A stretch of DNA of 64,000 nt. Source: Centropus unirufus. Its lineage: Eukaryota > Chordata > Aves > Cuculiformes > Centropidae. The notes under the pieces are model-generated. The model did not search any database and was not told where the DNA came from. It worked only from the letters and a program-made list of their open reading frames with translations. The stretch is from contig VYZI01000054.1 of the NCBI GenBank assembly GCA_013397695.1, positions 1,839,209-1,903,208 of the forward strand, given 5' to 3'. Both the position numbers and the translations under genes were made by a program. Below, one piece after another: positions 24,271-36,200 of this stretch (position 1 is the stretch's first letter; each line of letters opens with the position of its first letter).

Positions 24271-27200
24271 TCTAGGTTATATTCCCTCAGTATCTTTCAC
24301 GGTTTACACAGGCATATGTGTCTGTAAAAGCTGGGGATAGCATGCACTTTTTCTGTAAAGAGAGCATAGGATCCTTTTACATAGGATCACTCAGAGAAAT
24401 GGCAGCTCAATTCAATGAGCAATGGAGGATCCAGCCAGTTAACTGTTGACAGAGTTTCTAATAACACCTAAGCATCTGCTCAGGCATGTTTGCATTTGTA
24501 GCACTGGGAAACTCAACCAAAGTACAAATAGGGAATTTTACAATGTTTTTATGCTTTAAGTACTTCAGTGCATTGATTTTCACACAAATCATGCACTGTT
24601 TCAGAGTAAATAATTTTTTTAAATATCAGTTATATGCAAAAGAAGGCATAAATAATCACGAAAAATGATCTTATCCTGACATTTCTTTACTGAGATTAAC
24701 ACAAGATTTTCTCACATAATCATTGTGAAGTCAACCAGAACTTTCAAAATTCCCATCTTGGAAATTAGGGAGGCTGGGCCAATAGTTTTTTAAAGACTAT
24801 CTAGGTGACGAGACGTAGGAGTAGTCTCTTGCTTAAAAGCTTGCCATCTAAGACTGAGCAAGTTTCTGCAGTCGTGGGAGAGAAATAGGCATCCAAGAGA
24901 CATTTCAGCTTAAAACAGGTAACTGAGGTCAGATGAATCACCCTTAGAAGTATCTATTGTGTTAACTGACTATGAATGAACATCCTGCCTACATTGAATA
25001 GTTCAGATTTTAGTATCTAAGTTTTCAATGCCTAAAATTTAATGTGATGACATCCTCCCTCACAGACAAAGTTTAATTAAAAAAACACACCTTAACGTCT
25101 TCATATTGTTGCTACATATCTTTGTAAATGGAACAAAGATGGATTTGAAAATTGTACTTGATTTCCAGAATCAAAAGTACTGAAAAGCTTCACTCAAAGC
25201 TCAAAAGACATCAGTCTTTTTTGGTGTTTTATTCATTTAGAAAATAGAAGATAAATTATTCTAAAGATACATTGAAGAAATTTAAGAAAGTAACCTCCTA
25301 AAATGCAAAAGCCTGCAACATAAGATTCTGGGTGATTTTTTACTCTCAGGGGAAGAAGATGTAAAGTGGGAAGCTACGTACCCATTTAGGAGGTGCTCTG
25401 AAATTACTAAATTAGGAGTTATTTTCTGAAATTAATTACAAGATACCAAACTTTATAGGACCGTTTCTATGATACCTTTCTAAAATGAAGCTACTTTACT
25501 TTTTGTGTGATTTTTAAGGTCAGATTGTCTGTTATACAAGTCAAATAACTGTTTTCAAAGATTTATCATTCTAAAGTAACACAACAATGAGAAAAAAATT
25601 AACGCATTGAAAGTTCTTACAAAAATTACTAGAAAATGATAACCAGACAAAAAAAAAAGCTATTTCTGGTGAGACAAAATGTAACACTGAATAATTATTC
25701 ATTTCCTGATGAAAAAAAAATCTGTAGAATTGATCCACAGTGATTTTTTTTCAGGTTTATCTTTTCTATTTTTCAATTCTTTTCTGTGATTCGAGATTAA
25801 TGAACATTTAATAAATTATTGTTAAAATGTGGGTGTTATTGTCATTAAGACAAATCACAAATACTATCAAATATTTAATTGCAATTAATATATAAGTGTG
25901 ATTTCCACAATTAAGTTTGAAGTCACTAGAAAATTTCTCAGAAATTCTCCTGAAAGTTGAGAACTTCACATATTAAGTATTCATGACCTATGATTATCAC
26001 TTGCTACTACTTGACAGCAGTTATGAACCCTCTCCAAATCAGGGTATGTTTCAGTTCATGTTCTAGAACTTGGTTAAACTTATGTTGTATTATCTTGGAA
26101 AGTGAGCTTAAAACTGTCCTTTGTAGGCAGCTGGAGATTCACTAACGTGGTGATCCATGATGGGAACTCACTCCTCTCCATATGAGGTTTAATTTGGTAT
26201 GGCCAATCCAGAGAATTAATAATAAATTCAATCTTATAATAGTTGCTAGATGACCCCAAGTTCATAATTTTTTTGGGGTCTCTATGGTTTTTTATTTGGT
26301 AATCCATAGAGGGTGAAAATCTGATTCAAAACATATCTGAAAAATATGACCTTTATTGAAAATGTGGAGGTCCATATTTCAGTTTTCAGTGTCATCCAGG
26401 CTGGTAGCTCCATATTGACACTTAAAAGTAGGTAAGGGTTGATCCTGAGGCACCTACATAATATCCATGATTTTTAGCCAGGAATTTCTGAGTTTAGAAT
26501 TCACTGAAAAGTTGATGAAGTTCTAACACATAGAGTCTGCTTAACTCAAGGAACAGGTTTTACATAACTGCACTGCTTTCTGTACTCCTCTGATATCTTT
26601 AAAACCCTTTGGACAGCTCAACAGGCTACTGATGTTTCAACATATGAAATTCAACAGACATCAGATAAAGAAGGGCTTAATTTCAGCAGAAGTACAAACT
26701 CAACAGTCAAGACTCTTTGTGTGCAACCAGTTGAACTATTGAGGGGTCAGTAGCACCATCCTGGCATGAGCAGTCCTTATTTAGAAGAGTTGTGAAGGAC
26801 TTTGGGTGTGTGGGGGCCTTGGTGGTACTGCAGGAGAGAAGTTATACTGTGATGATTCCACACCATGTTGTGACATGGAGAAGTGGAGAGAGGTTGGACA
26901 CCAAACTGCAGGGAGGCAAGCCTCATTAGCTTTGCTGTACAAAAAAAAAGCTTGTTTTACATTGAGAGAGTTACTGCAGAAAAATTTTGGGCTTTGTAGT
27001 GTAGGATTATTAGCAATGGATTAACATATGTAGGCCCCATTTTCTTTTCAGTTTCATTACTGTGCTTAGTGTGCTTCTAATTTGCAGCAGAATAAGTAAT
27101 ATTTGAGTCAGCTTCTTTGAGATCATAAGAAAAAAAGACAGTAAATTTTTACTGCATTTTTCTTATTCATCAGATTCTAATTACCACTCTTCATGGCCTT

Positions 27201-28195
27201 TTAATGAAGTCCACACAGTTCTCCAGAATAACATTATCAGTGGAATGCTACTGAGCTGTAATTTGTGTGTACTTTCTTTGAGATTTAGAGTTACTTTATT
27301 TTTTTTTACCCTTCCTCATCAAGACTTTATACAAAAACGTACAATTAAATGTTTAAACAAAACCTGCGTTTCATACTTTGAAAACATTTGACACTCATTC
27401 TTCTAATGATAGGCAGCTGAAAATGAGGAAAACCATAATGATTTATCTTGGATACAATTTGAAAGACAAAAAAAAATCAAAGTCAGACTATGTCCTATAA
27501 ATCCGCGGAGCTTGTTTCCTTCAGTTGTCCTTTGGCATGTTCACTCATTGACTTTGAATTTCAGAAGCTCGTTTGGAGTTTCAAGCCTTTTGGGAGCTTG
27601 TATGCATTTGAAAATGTTGCATTGTTCCTGGGAAGAATAATAATGCCACTTTGCTTTTGTATGCCAAAGAACATTGTATATTGCTTTAGATACCTGAACT
27701 AATTACTCTTCTCTGTAACCCTGTGCAACATTTCTGGCACTTTCATTTCTGACATTTCCTTTAGTCTTAATATCACAAACAGAACTAGTGGGTAACACAT
27801 AAAAAAGCACTTCCCTACTCAAATAATTGTTTATCTATATAAAAAACTGAATATCAGCATTGCTCTTCTCTCACTACTCATTTTTCAATGCAAACATTCA
27901 GCAACAACAAAATTCCCTTTAAAGCCAAAGCAAGTAAAAAACCAGATAGGCAAATATCATATGTTCCTTATTATTTCATTAAATTATTTTTAATTCATTT
28001 TTTCAGGAAATACTTCAGATTTGTCCAGTAGGAGAATTTTAACTGATGTCCCTTTACTTGGAAAATACAGTTGATCCTCTCTTGTTTAGACTTAAATCTC
28101 TCTCCTGACATCATCTGTGGCAATAGTAGGGATGACTATGACCACTGGCTTAGAAATACTTTTATTTCAGATGCTCATTCACTGGAGCAAATTAA
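24271..28195. other. Unannotated AT-rich DNA, no gene seen
   Basis: No transposon, exon or RNA gene is recognised. Short A and T runs are common. The few open frames are under about 80 codons with no familiar domain. Confidence 0.5.
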
Positions 28196-28232
28196 CTGAA
28201 GTGAATTTTAATTGAAGTGAAATTGAAGTGAA
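28196..28232 (+). repeat. Three spaced copies of TTGAAGTGAA
   Basis: CTGAAGTGAA (28196-28205), TTGAAGTGAA (28212-28221) and TTGAAGTGAA (28223-28232) follow each other in a short AT-rich stretch. This looks like a small local duplication. Confidence 0.75.
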
Positions 28233-28699
28233 AATTAACACAGACAAAAAAAAATAAAAATTACACATCCCCGACCCGAGCAGCACACTTGGTTTGCTTC
28301 CTCCCTTTTTTTTTTTTATCGAAAGTGTCAAGTTATAAGTTGGGTGACATAAAATTCAGCAATGCAAGTGCAAACCTTAAGCCCTGCTAGATCTGTGAAA
28401 GGGCTTGTGATTAAGCACTAAATTGGATGCTCTGGTTACCTAGGTATGACTCCCAGGTCTATCATTCACTTAGTCATTTACTGGATCATTTGTTTTTCAG
28501 GTCACAACAGGGAATAAATAAGTTTCCATAAATATTTAGATCTTTGAAAATCTGCTGACATATATGTTTTCACTACATAATTCCCAGCATGCCTGGCAGT
28601 CTCTGTGCTGTCCCTAGAGTTGCAACCACTTTGGAAAGGCTCAGTGCATGATTGCCATGTCTGCCCAGGACCCCACAAAGCTTTCTTCCACATCACATC
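28233..28699. other. Unannotated DNA, no gene seen
   Basis: This holds a T run at about 28,308-28,318 and otherwise no recognised element. Confidence 0.45.
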
Positions 28700-29922
28700 C
28701 CTGGGGGGCCCAAAGTGAAGTACACACTCAGAATGCTCCCAAAGGAATGGGCGGATGAAGTTTCTTAGCCACTATCCACCACATTTGAGAAGTCGTGGCA
28801 GTTTAGTGACGTTCCTACTGATGAGAAAGGGGGAACATAACCCCTATTTTTATAAAGGGAAAATAAGACTTGGGGAAAAAACAGGCCAATCAATCTCACC
28901 ACTGTGCCTGACAGGTTGTGGAACAGATCCTGCTGGAAAATGCACCAAGGCACATGGAAAATAAGGAAGTGGTTGGTGACAGTCAACGTGGCTTCACTAA
29001 GGGCAAATTGTGCTTGACATATTTGATGGTGCTTTGCAATGGGGTTATTGCTTTTATGGATAAGAGAAGAGTAACTGAAATCTATCTGGACTATTAGTGA
29101 AAAGCATTTTACACTGTTGCAAACGACATCTCTAAATTGGAGTGATATGGATTTGACAGATGGACCGCTCTTTGGTTAAGGAATTGGCTGAATGGTTGTA
29201 CTCAAAGAGTTACGGGTACTGGCTTGATGTGAACGTGGAGACCAGTGACAAATGCTGTTCCTCAGGGGCTGGTATCGGAAATGGTGCTGTTTATCATCTT
29301 TGGCATAATGGACAGTAGGATCAAAAGAAGTGTGATCAGCAGTTTGGGGGGAAGTAATTCTTTTGCTCTACTCCACTCTGATGAGATCCCACTTGGAGTA
29401 CTGTGTTCAGCTCTGCTCCTGGCATTGTTCGAACATGGACTTGTTGGAATGGGTCCAGAGGGACACAAGGATGATCAAAGGACTGGAAGACCTTCCCTAT
29501 GAAGACAGGCTGAGATAATTAGGTTTTCCAACCTGATGAGGTCTCTGGGGAGACCTTATGATAACATTCTAGTACCTAAAGAGGGCTACAAAAAAGCCGG
29601 AGAGAGGGACTTTTTTACAAGGGCATGTAGTGATAGGATGAGGGGGAGTGGATTTAAATTGAAAGATGGTAGATTTAGAAAACACTAGATATAAGGAAGT
29701 ATTTCTTCACCATGGGGGTGGTGAGACAATGGAATAGGTTGCCCAGAGAGTTTGTGGAACCTCTATCATTGGAAGTGTTCAAGGCCAGGCTGAATGAGGC
29801 TTTGAGCAACCTGGGATAGTGGAAGGTATCCCTGCCCAGGGCAGAGGGGTTGGAACTAGATAATCTTTAAGGTTCCTTCCAACACAAACTATTCTGTGAT
29901 TCTGTGGTTCTATGATTCTATG
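28700..29922 (+). mobile_element. CR1 LINE, internally deleted, complete 3' end
   Basis: About 1.2 kb of CR1 in sense orientation. In order it holds ORF2 reverse transcriptase sequence, a deletion, the ORF2 C-terminus and a full 3' UTR. Motif A reads I-Y-L-D at 29,080-29,091 and is followed by tandem stop codons TAG (29,095) and TGA (29,098); the second conserved Asp of the motif is Tyr. Motif B is seen as A-V-P-Q-G near 29,250-29,270. Motif C is missing: sequence jumps at about 29,316-29,322 from just after motif B to a 'IKRSV' segment that normally lies several hundred bases downstream. The exact left edge is uncertain by some tens of bases. The element cannot encode a working protein. Confidence 0.94.
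29891..29922 (+). repeat. CR1 3'-terminal octamer array
   Basis: Four 8-bp units in a row (ATTCTGTG, ATTCTGTG, GTTCTATG, ATTCTATG) mark the 3' end of the CR1 copy. In CR1 biology this repeat is the site thought to be recognised by the element's own reverse transcriptase when copying begins. Confidence 0.92.
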
Positions 29923-32630
29923 AATGTGCCAACACAGTGAAAAAAAATGATCTTTTGTATAAAATAGAGCAGATTACAGGTATTTTTCTACAAAATCCCA
30001 GGACCACTAGAAGGAGAAGAAGGCAGAAGAATAGGAGGTGACAACTACATTTATAGAGGATATATAAAGGTATGTTAGACAGGTAAAACACCATGAAATA
30101 AGCTGTGCAACCCGTAGAAAAATTTTTAAAGCCTTATTTCTCTTTAATCCAAATATTAATTTTATTTTATTAATTACCAAAACCTACCCTCTCTCCAGTA
30201 CCCAGAAGCGGGCAGATAAGGTACTTCTACAACAAGAAGGAGATGTGGAAATAGATTTGGTAAGAATGAGGAAGGAACATAGCTAATAGTTGTGCTCAGG
30301 ACTACCAACACTACTATGTCACAAATCCTGTGGAACACCACTGTGCTGAAAGCAATAGGACTACCTAGATGTATTATGTCACATTTTGCTCTTGCATTTA
30401 GTGAAATGTGCAGGGATTTCAGTTTACTTTAACTTTGCTTCACCTCTATGCAGCATTTTCATATAGGTTGGGGTACTCTGAAAATGCAGAAACTTTTCCA
30501 TTGCTGGGAAAATAATTTCAATATTCTGCTGTGTTTCAGTGAAAATATTCTTGTCTTAACCCTAGTTCATAACAACTTTGATGCTGAAGAAGGGACTTGT
30601 CGAAAATGCCTAATTAAAGGGAGCAGTAAAGGGCAATGAATGAATTATCCCTGTAGTTTTAAGAAGTGAAAAATAATCAGTTCCAAATTGGGAAATTCTC
30701 TTTTGTATAATTTTATAATTATAGAGGAGACTTAGACCAGCCTGCCCCTGGCATCAACTTTGTCTGCCATTTCATTACTTATGCTTTAACACTTTTTCTA
30801 TTTATGCTAAACAGTCAAGGGTTTTTCTTATTTTGGAAGAATGCATCACCTGGTAAGAGGGCAGCAGTATATTTTTTCGAAATAATGAGCAGAGAATTTA
30901 TGCATCATCTAGGCCCTATGGCTTCTGAATTAAGCTTGCAAGCTTTTCACTTTTGCATGGATTTTTTGAGTGGCTTTATTAAACAACCCAGCCCAAGTGA
31001 CAAAAATTACTCCAGAGAATCCAGAGGGATGATTTTGTTGCATATGCAGGTGGATAAACCCACATGCAAAACCAAATGCATGACATTGTATAGCTCCAAT
31101 TCCAACCTTTGGTCAGCTTTGTTCCCTTTCCTATCAAGATCTCCAGTCTTGGATCCCTACCTTCTAATCATACTCTTCAGCATTTGGACTCCAAATGCAC
31201 CTTCCTCTCAGACCTCTATTCATATTCAATGCAGTAACTGCTGCTTCTCTCTATCGTGAGTGCCAACATCATCATGTCTTGTATTTGTTTCTGCATTTGG
31301 AACAGGTAGCCTAAATCTTTACTCTTTCTGGCCTGTTGTGAGGAAAGCTGGCTGAAGAATTGTTATAAAAAAACAGAGGCAAGTAACTGCTGGTCCTCCG
31401 GTGCTCGCTGTCTATACAAAGGCTTAAAATTAGATGAGGGATGGGTGTTCCCACAGTAAGCTTACAGTTTTGTGTGTCACTTTGGCATGTTTTATGAACC
31501 ATTTGTCTTTGCTATCACAACTAGGAAATGTCTGAGTTATATCCAAGTGATTTTTGAAGTCTTATTAATATGACCGACCCAAGTGACTCAAACAGAACCA
31601 TTATGTTCAAATCAAACATGTAACTTTTCATCAAACAGCTAATTAGGACTGTATACATTAAACTGTAGAAGGGCCTATTGAAGAGGTTTAGTTGGATGTT
31701 ATGTACATTGCTATGTCAAAACCTTTTTATGGATCTCTCAAGTTTTTACAGTCCTGTGAACAATATGTAGATACAGGATACATACATAACAACAGGTTGT
31801 GCCCCTGGATCAGGCTATAAATATTGTGGAAATTAATGTTCACATACCACAAGCATTAGTCCAGTGGTGATACAGTTCTGTTTTTCAAAAGAGGCTCACT
31901 TTTTATCATTAAGCTACCATAAAATGGATTTAAATAATCAGCTGAAAATAATCCATAGCATAACTCTCATTTTCAAAATGCACTTTCCCCACACACATAA
32001 CCAGGTTAAACAGGGGCAAACATGTATGAAATTAATGTTGTTTGTATTACAGCAAAATGTGGAGGTCCTGTATGACCAAGACCCTTTTCTGCGCGTAACA
32101 AGACACTCGGTACCCTGGAGAATTGACAGATTAAGCAGACAAGATTTCCACAAAAAACGGATTTTTTTTTGAAACTGGAAAAACAGCTGCTTTCAAAGTA
32201 TGGAATGATCTTTGCAGGGTTCACAGTTGTCTGGCAGGATTGCTGGGAAGCCAGTTCTAAGGTTCTGAAATTTCCAAACCAGTGGCCTGTCATCCAGAAC
32301 ATAAATATTAGTATTACTACCGTACCAGTGATTTATTATTGCCATTTGTTTGCAACAGTGCACGCATGGTGATAGAGACTTTGAAGAGAAATTAATCGAG
32401 TGTAATTTTGATGGATGAAGTTAAAAGTCTGTATTTGCCTGATCCGAGTTGTTCTATCACCAGTCCTCTTCCATAGATGTTAAGTGGGTAGGTGGAAAGA
32501 GGGTGAAGCAGTTTATCAGAAATTTAAATAATTATCTACTCTGCAAGCCTAAATGTTAAGAAGCTTTCTATTGGCTAGTTTGGTTTTTAAATTCCTGGAT
32601 TTAGGGATTTTTGGTGGGTTTGGGGTTTTT
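29923..32630. other. Unannotated AT-rich DNA, no gene seen
   Basis: No repeat family or exon is recognised. The longest open frame outside CR1 in the window lies here (30,804-31,259, 151 codons, plus strand), but its translation has no domain, repeat or signal that I recognise. At 31,864-32,372 two short plus-strand frames overlap by four bases and a minus-strand frame crosses them, again without recognisable content. Confidence 0.5.
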
Positions 32631-32646
32631 GTTTGTTTGTTTGTTT
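32631..32646 (+). repeat. (GTTT)4 microsatellite
   Basis: Four exact GTTT units follow a G/T-rich stretch (about 32,600-32,630). It is a short simple repeat. Confidence 0.85.
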
Positions 32647-32989
32647 CCTGATCATATCTGAATTCTTTTAATTTATTCTCATGTGCTTGTCACGTACTCA
32701 GCTAGAAATTATTTGTGTGTTCATGCTTTTCAGCTTTCAAATCCAGGGAAGAATTGGCAGCAGACAGTTGGCCTAGACCAATTAGGAGGTTAGACCCTGC
32801 ACTGTGTTTTTGTGGCAAGATTTTTTTGGTGGAGAGAGCATTAGGGTGCCCACTGTTTTAAGCTGCAAGAAACTTCCCATGCGTCTGATAGATCTAAGAG
32901 TAACTGGCTCCAAGACAAACCTGCAACTGTTTGGTCAAAGCCAAACAGAGACATTAGTACTGCCTCTGTGATGATTATTTAAAAACAGA
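32647..32989. other. Unannotated DNA, no gene seen
   Basis: Nothing recognised between the GTTT repeat and the GC-richer segment that follows. Confidence 0.45.
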
Positions 32990-33245
32990 CACCACTACCA
33001 CCCTCCTCTTCCCCACCCCCCCGGCAGGAGCAGACAGAGAGGAGTGAGAATATGTGAGAGGAACAACCATACAGACACCAAGGTCAGTGAAGAAGGAGGG
33101 AGAGTAGGTGCTCTAGGCACCACAGCAGAGATTGCCCTGCAGCTGGTGATGTAGATCATGGAGAGGAAGGCTGTCCCATGCAGCCCACAGAGAATAATGC
33201 TGGAGCAGACATCAACCTGCAGTCCATGGAAGACCCTACAGGGTT
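32990..33245 (+). repeat. GC-richer interspersed repeat, family unresolved
   Basis: This segment is clearly richer in G and C than its surroundings and has an internal period of about 40 bp: C(C/A)TGCAG motifs at 33,136, 33,177 and 33,216, with GGAGCAG- and ATGGA-type words between them. The wording resembles a dispersed avian repeat I remember (units like 'CTGCAGCCCATGGAG'), possibly derived from an LTR element, but I cannot name the family. Both ends are approximate. No open frame or viral gene is visible. Confidence 0.5.
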
Positions 33246-36200
33246 CCCCATAGAAGCTTATGACAGCCTCAATCCTTTATGAAATCAAAATACAAGTATT
33301 TTATACTTATAAGTAGAACCTGGTTTTACATCTGATGGCTAATGTCACTGAGGAATGACTGTTGCAATGAAGAATATTTTGCATTTAATCTGGTTTGAGT
33401 TTTATCAACAGCAGGCTTAATGAAGATCCAGTGACAGAACCTCTTGCTGGAAGCAATAGAGCAGTCAGAAAGAACATGATTTGGCAGCCCTGAATAGATG
33501 TGTCAATCTGGCATCTTCCTGTGCATAACAGAAACTCATCTATCCTAGAAATAACTGAGTGGTAATATAAATGGATCCCAATATGCTTTTAAGGTTTTTT
33601 TTTTGAGCCAAAACTTATTTGTATTATTATCTTTTGTAAATAATTATGAAAGATCTACAACAATGATGCTAAAACAGTTGTGCATTTTCGTGTGGATTAC
33701 AAAGTAATTCTTAATTTCCTGGCTCTTCTCTTTCAAGCATCACTTTAAACATACGTTTAGGTGATTAAGTAATTACCATAATCTCAGCATCTGTGCATCA
33801 TTTTGCTATGCATTGATCTGATCAATTTTATGCTCTGAAGCATATTACACCTATTCTTAAACACTTTAAATACATATTAAGAACAAGGGACTGGGTTTTC
33901 CAATTTTTAGTTCTACATGCTAATTAAATTTGTTCAACTTAAATTTAAACAAATGTCTCTGCTTAGAAGATTAATTTTTTCTAGATAATTTTTAGGGAGG
34001 AAAGAGAATTGGAGTGGAAATGAGGGGAAGTGATGAAAAAGAATTTGATAAATAAGAATAACTGAATTCACTAGGTTTATTCTGTGGGCTTATCCAGAAG
34101 GTATCATGCTGGACAGACTCAGCTGAACAGATGTGATGCATTCCTGCATATTGCAGGGGGAAAGCAAGCAAGTTTGGTTTGGTTTTGCTGCAGAGATAGA
34201 AGAAGCAGGCATGATCCCACAGAATAATGACACCCGTGGATGAATTCAGCAAGCAGAGAAAACGTATCTGGTTATGAGTGACAGGGCAGATGCAGCTCCT
34301 TTTTCACAGTTAATGTTGCTGTAACCCAGCGTTTCCCTCTCTGCAGCTGACTGAGCAGACAGGCTCCTGAATTTCCTTCCTAGTACCTGAGTGCTTTCCT
34401 TATGCTCTGTGAATGAATGTACTCAGAGAAATGTTCCCACTGGTAGGCTGTCTGGCAGCTCTCTGCTAACAGGGTCCTAAGGCCACACGCTGACCCCTAC
34501 TTATTTTTGAACTTTTTTCAATTTCTTATACCCAGCATGCCCACGACTGAGATTCCAACAGAGGTTAAACACAAAATAGTAGAAGGATTTCTGGATATAG
34601 CTAGACAAAAGACAAAATAAAAAAAATCATCGGTCATCTTTGACCCTGTATTTGAAATCAGGAGCATCCTGAAGCATGGTAGTCTCAGAAAATATGTCTC
34701 AGTCAAGCAACTAAATAGCGGCTGATTGTATATAGGTTACAGCTCCAGCATTGGTTTCCTATAAATAACTCACAGATGTCATTTGAATTACAGTCTTCTG
34801 CAAATAAGGGGGCTGCAGGCATACCCAGGAGCCTGTTAACAAGGAGATGACAAGCTTCAGGCATCTAATTGCTTTAGCTCATCACCAGAAAGACACTAGC
34901 AGTCCTACACTTAATCTGACCAGCAATTGACTGAAAATTGAATCTAAACCAGAACTATTTCACTGAACTTCAAAAGCCTGTCCACTTCGAAAAAGAAACT
35001 ACACCATCTATCTGTTCAGCTAGCTGCTATGCAAGCAGAACCAATAGCTTTTGTGAATTTTCTTAGCACTTTATTCTTAGCACCTGATCTCTGCTGAGAA
35101 CAGTCCCAGTATATGAAGCTAATTGCATTTCGAAATGCGAAGCAGTCAATCACAGACAACTAAAATATCTTAAAAAAACAAAGCAAAACCACCACCAGAA
35201 CTTGTCCTACAATTTTGTGAAGCAAAATATGGGAATAGAACCAAGGAAGTATAATGTAATATTTTATTATATTGCAGTGGCTCTATCAAGTTACAATGAC
35301 ATAGGATACTTTACTGCATCAAGCATGATTTCAAGAGTGTGTGCTCTTTTTTTTATTATCATTGAATGATTATCTCAAAACTATGAATATTAAGAACTCA
35401 GTGAATCTTTCATTGTGCATAGATGCATCAGGGATGCTCTGAAGCCAAAAAAGAAAAGTGAAGATATGAGGCAGGAAGAAAGGGAAAATAACTTTCCTAT
35501 TTTCACATGCTACTTTCAGATATTTGAGAAGACTCAGTTCTGGAGCTTCAGTCCAGTCTCTTGACAAGCTGTTTGACCACCCACTCCATAGGTTTTACTC
35601 CCCATCAGAACACTGTTCAGAGGAGCTGGTTAGGCAGCAGAGGAGTATAGAGTAAATGAGAAGTTTTCCCAACAGCCCATAGGAGCTTCCACCTGGCCCT
35701 AGGTCTAAGAAAATACTCAGGAGATGCAATGCTTTGTGTGTATTCCTAGTTCTGGCTCTGTGTTGAATAAGGGAATGAACCCATGAGTAGGCTTCTTGGT
35801 ATGCCAAGGATGTTGTGGTTTGGCAAAGATAGACCCAAGAATCCTTTTGAATGCAAATAATAAGAAATGCTTTATGACAGGATGGTAGCACAACTTCAAG
35901 AAACCATTCTTTTGCTTCACTCTGCAAATTCTGTAAGATTATTTAGGTAGTCTGCTGCAGGCCAGGCACCATGGAAAGCACACTTCTCTCCGAGGACTGA
36001 CTGTCCTCATCCTACCCAAGTATCTCTTTTACCTTTCCAGGTTTGTTCTGCAAATTTTGCCCTCCTTTGCCTTAAGAGTTAGAAATATCACCAGGTAAGT
36101 TACATTGCTTTAGTTAGTTTCAATAACAGGAGGAGAGCAGTTGTTGTAGCATTAGTTTGATAGTGTGGGGTGTGTAAATAACATAAATATGGCTTCAGAA

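Noticed and set aside
28765..28986. Minus-strand 73-codon frame
   Set aside because: It is antisense to the CR1 copy at 28.7-29.9 kb.
30804..31259. 151-codon plus-strand open frame outside recognised repeats
   Set aside because: A frame of this length is expected by chance in 64 kb over six frames. The translation has no motif, signal peptide or repeat I recognise, and no splice or promoter context supports it.
35125..35138. 14-bp perfect palindrome GCATTTCGAAATGC
   Set aside because: A few palindromes of this length are expected by chance in 64 kb, and nothing nearby gives it meaning.
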